DNA of 36,027 nt from NCBI GenBank assembly GCA_004210915.1, contig SEGS01000047.1, positions 1-36,027 on the forward strand, read 5' to 3'. Source of the stretch: Variovorax sp. GTDB taxonomy: Bacteria; Pseudomonadota; Gammaproteobacteria; Burkholderiales; Burkholderiaceae_C. Both the position numbers and the translations under genes were made by a program. Below, in pieces: positions 34,783-36,027 of the stretch (position 1 is the stretch's first letter; the number at the start of each line of letters is the position of its first letter). The notes under the pieces were generated by a model. It made no database searches, was not told where the DNA came from, and saw only the letters and a list, made by a program, of their open reading frames with translations.

Positions 34783-36027
34783 TCAGACCTTGGCTGGCGT
34801 CTTCGTCACCGCGTGCGGTTCGAGGCCGACGTGCGCGTTGTTGCCACTGCTCGCGAGTTCGACCTTGCGGTCGTGGATCTCGCCGAGCGCGCGCTTGTAT
34901 TCGTTCGGGAACACCTTCACGAAGCGGGTGCGCGCCATGGTCCAGTCGTCGAGCAGTTCGCGCGCGCGCTTGCTGCCGGTCCAGCGGTGGTGCTCTTCGA
35001 GCAGCTTGCGAAGCTGGGCTTCATCGGTCAGGCCGTTGTGCCAGATGCCGCGCTTGATCGTTGCGGTCTGCTCGGCCGTCGTCAGCACTTTCTCCAACGA
35101 CACCATCGACAGGTTGCAACGCTCGCCGAACTTGCCGTCCTCGTCGTAGACGAAGGCCACGCCGCCGCTCATGCCGGCCGCGAAGTTGCGGCCGGTCTTG
35201 CCGAGCACGGCGACCGTGCCGCCCGTCATGTATTCGCAGCCGTGGTCGCCCGTGCCTTCGACCACCGCGGTGGCACCCGACAGGCGCACCGCGAAGCGTT
35301 CGCCAGCCACGCCGCAGAAGTACGCCTCGCCGGTCGTCGCGCCGTACATCACGGTGTTGCCGACGATGGTGTTGCGCACCGCTTCGCCGCGGAATTCCAG
35401 GCTCGGGCGCACGACGATGCGGCCGCCCGACAGGCCCTTGCCCGTGTAGTCGTTGGCATCGCCGATCAGGTAGAGGGTGATGCCGCGCGCGAGGAATGCA
35501 CCGAACGACTGGCCGCCCGTGCCTTCCAGCTGGATGCGGATCGAATCGTCGGGCAGGCCCTCGGGGTGCACGCGGGTCAGAGCGCCCGACAGCTTGGCGC
35601 CGACCGTGCGGTTCACGTTGCGCGCCACTTCGATGAACTGCACCTTCTCGCCCTTGTCGATGGCCGCGCGCGACTTCTCGATGAGCTTGGTGTCCAGGTT
35701 GTGTTCGAGGCCATGGTCCTGGTCTTCGACGTGGTAGCGCGCGACATCGGCGGGCACGTTTGGCAGCGCGAACAGGCGGCTGAAGTCGAGGCCGCTGGCC
35801 TTCCAATGTTCGATGCCGCGCTTCATGTCGAGCAGGTCGGCACGGCCGATCATGTCGTTGAAGTTGCGGATGCCCAGCTGCGCCATGATGTGCCGCACTT
35901 CTTCGGCGATGAAGAAGAAGTAGTTGACGACGTGCTCGGGCTTGCCCGAGAACTTCTTGCGCAGCACCGGGTCCTGCGTGGCCACGCCCACCGGGCAGGT
36001 GTTCAGGTGGCACTTGCGCATCATGAT
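34783..36027 (-). CDS. gltB: Glutamate synthase (NADPH) large subunit, C-terminal part (5' end outside window)
   Basis: Large subunit of GOGAT, here only its last 414 residues of about 1500-1580. The window begins within the 3Fe-4S region ([16 protein letters not shown]) of the FMN-binding synthase domain. It then continues with [29 protein letters not shown] and the GXGXG beta-helix domain ([55 protein letters not shown]). The C-terminus [18 protein letters not shown] precedes a variable tail. The stop lies 32 bases before gltD, so the two form the gltBD operon. Confidence 0.96.
   Translation of the reverse strand: MMMRKCHLNTCPVGVATQDPVLRKKFSGKPEHVVNYFFFIAEEVRHIMAQLGIRNFNDMIGRADLLDMKRGIEHWKASGLDFSRLFALPNVPADVARYHVEDQDHGLEHNLDTKLIEKSRAAIDKGEKVQFIEVARNVNRTVGAKLSGALTRVHPEGLPDDSIRIQLEGTGGQSFGAFLARGITLYLIGDANDYTGKGLSGGRIVVRPSLEFRGEAVRNTIVGNTVMYGATTGEAYFCGVAGERFAVRLSGATAVVEGTGDHGCEYMTGGTVAVLGKTGRNFAAGMSGGVAFVYDEDGKFGERCNLSMVSLEKVLTTAEQTATIKRGIWHNGLTDEAQLRKLLEEHHRWTGSKRARELLDDWTMARTRFVKVFPNEYKRALGEIHDRKVELASSGNNAHVGLEPHAVTKTPAKV

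Overview
The window is ordinary-looking, GC-rich chromosomal DNA from a betaproteobacterium. Protein sequences and gene order (mlaFEDACB, ABC exporter, bolA/ibaG, murA, his genes, hinT, tatABC, Deg protease, nif3, petABC, sspAB) point to Burkholderiales, most likely Comamonadaceae close to Variovorax. That genus-level call is an inference from recalled family sequences, not from a search. I found no insertion sequence, prophage, CRISPR array, origin or rRNA, and no gene-free stretch longer than about 170 bases.

Layout, left to right. (1) 1-5.5 kb: the 5' part of a lolC/lolE permease gene and gdhA on the minus strand, then an RpfE-like gene and recJ on the plus strand, overlapping by one base. 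recJ carries an in-frame palindromic repeat. (2) 5.5-9.8 kb, minus: tRNA-Thr(UGU), sspB-sspA, and the cytochrome bc1 operon petABC with a recognisable promoter. (3) 9.9-13.4 kb: mscL (+), pdxA and a Nif3-like gene (-), and a membrane-anchored DegS/Do-type protease (+). (4) 13.4-26 kb, all minus: hisG, hisD, a lipoprotein gene, a small exported-protein gene, hisC, hisB, hisH, hisA, an AAA ATPase gene, a sugar-phosphate mutarotase gene, hisF, hisI, hisE, a small membrane protein gene, hinT and tatABC. Four non-histidine genes therefore sit inside the his cluster in two pairs. (5) 26-33.2 kb, minus: the mla phospholipid-transport operon (F, E, D, A, C, B), an ABC-2 exporter pair, a bolA/ibaG remnant and murA. 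(6) 33.2-36 kb, minus: gltD and the 3' part of gltB, the glutamate synthase subunits.

Functionally, much of the window serves the cell envelope: outer-membrane lipid asymmetry (Mla), lipoprotein release (Lol), peptidoglycan precursor synthesis (MurA), Tat export and periplasmic proteolysis. The rest covers nitrogen assimilation (GdhA, GltBD), histidine synthesis and respiration. The Rieske protein made by petA is a likely client of the TatABC system encoded nearby.

The most notable oddities are these. First, an apparent deletion fuses the truncated end of the ABC-2 permease gene to the 3' half of bolA/ibaG, so both look damaged. Second, a dispersed-type palindromic repeat encodes about 30 extra residues inside RecJ. 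Third, two unrelated gene pairs interrupt the his operon. Fourth, terminator-like hairpins lie inside the leaders of sspA and mlaF. I see no complete, clearly new multi-gene system. The best candidates for undescribed biology are the his-embedded ATPase and the lipoprotein plus small exported protein pair.
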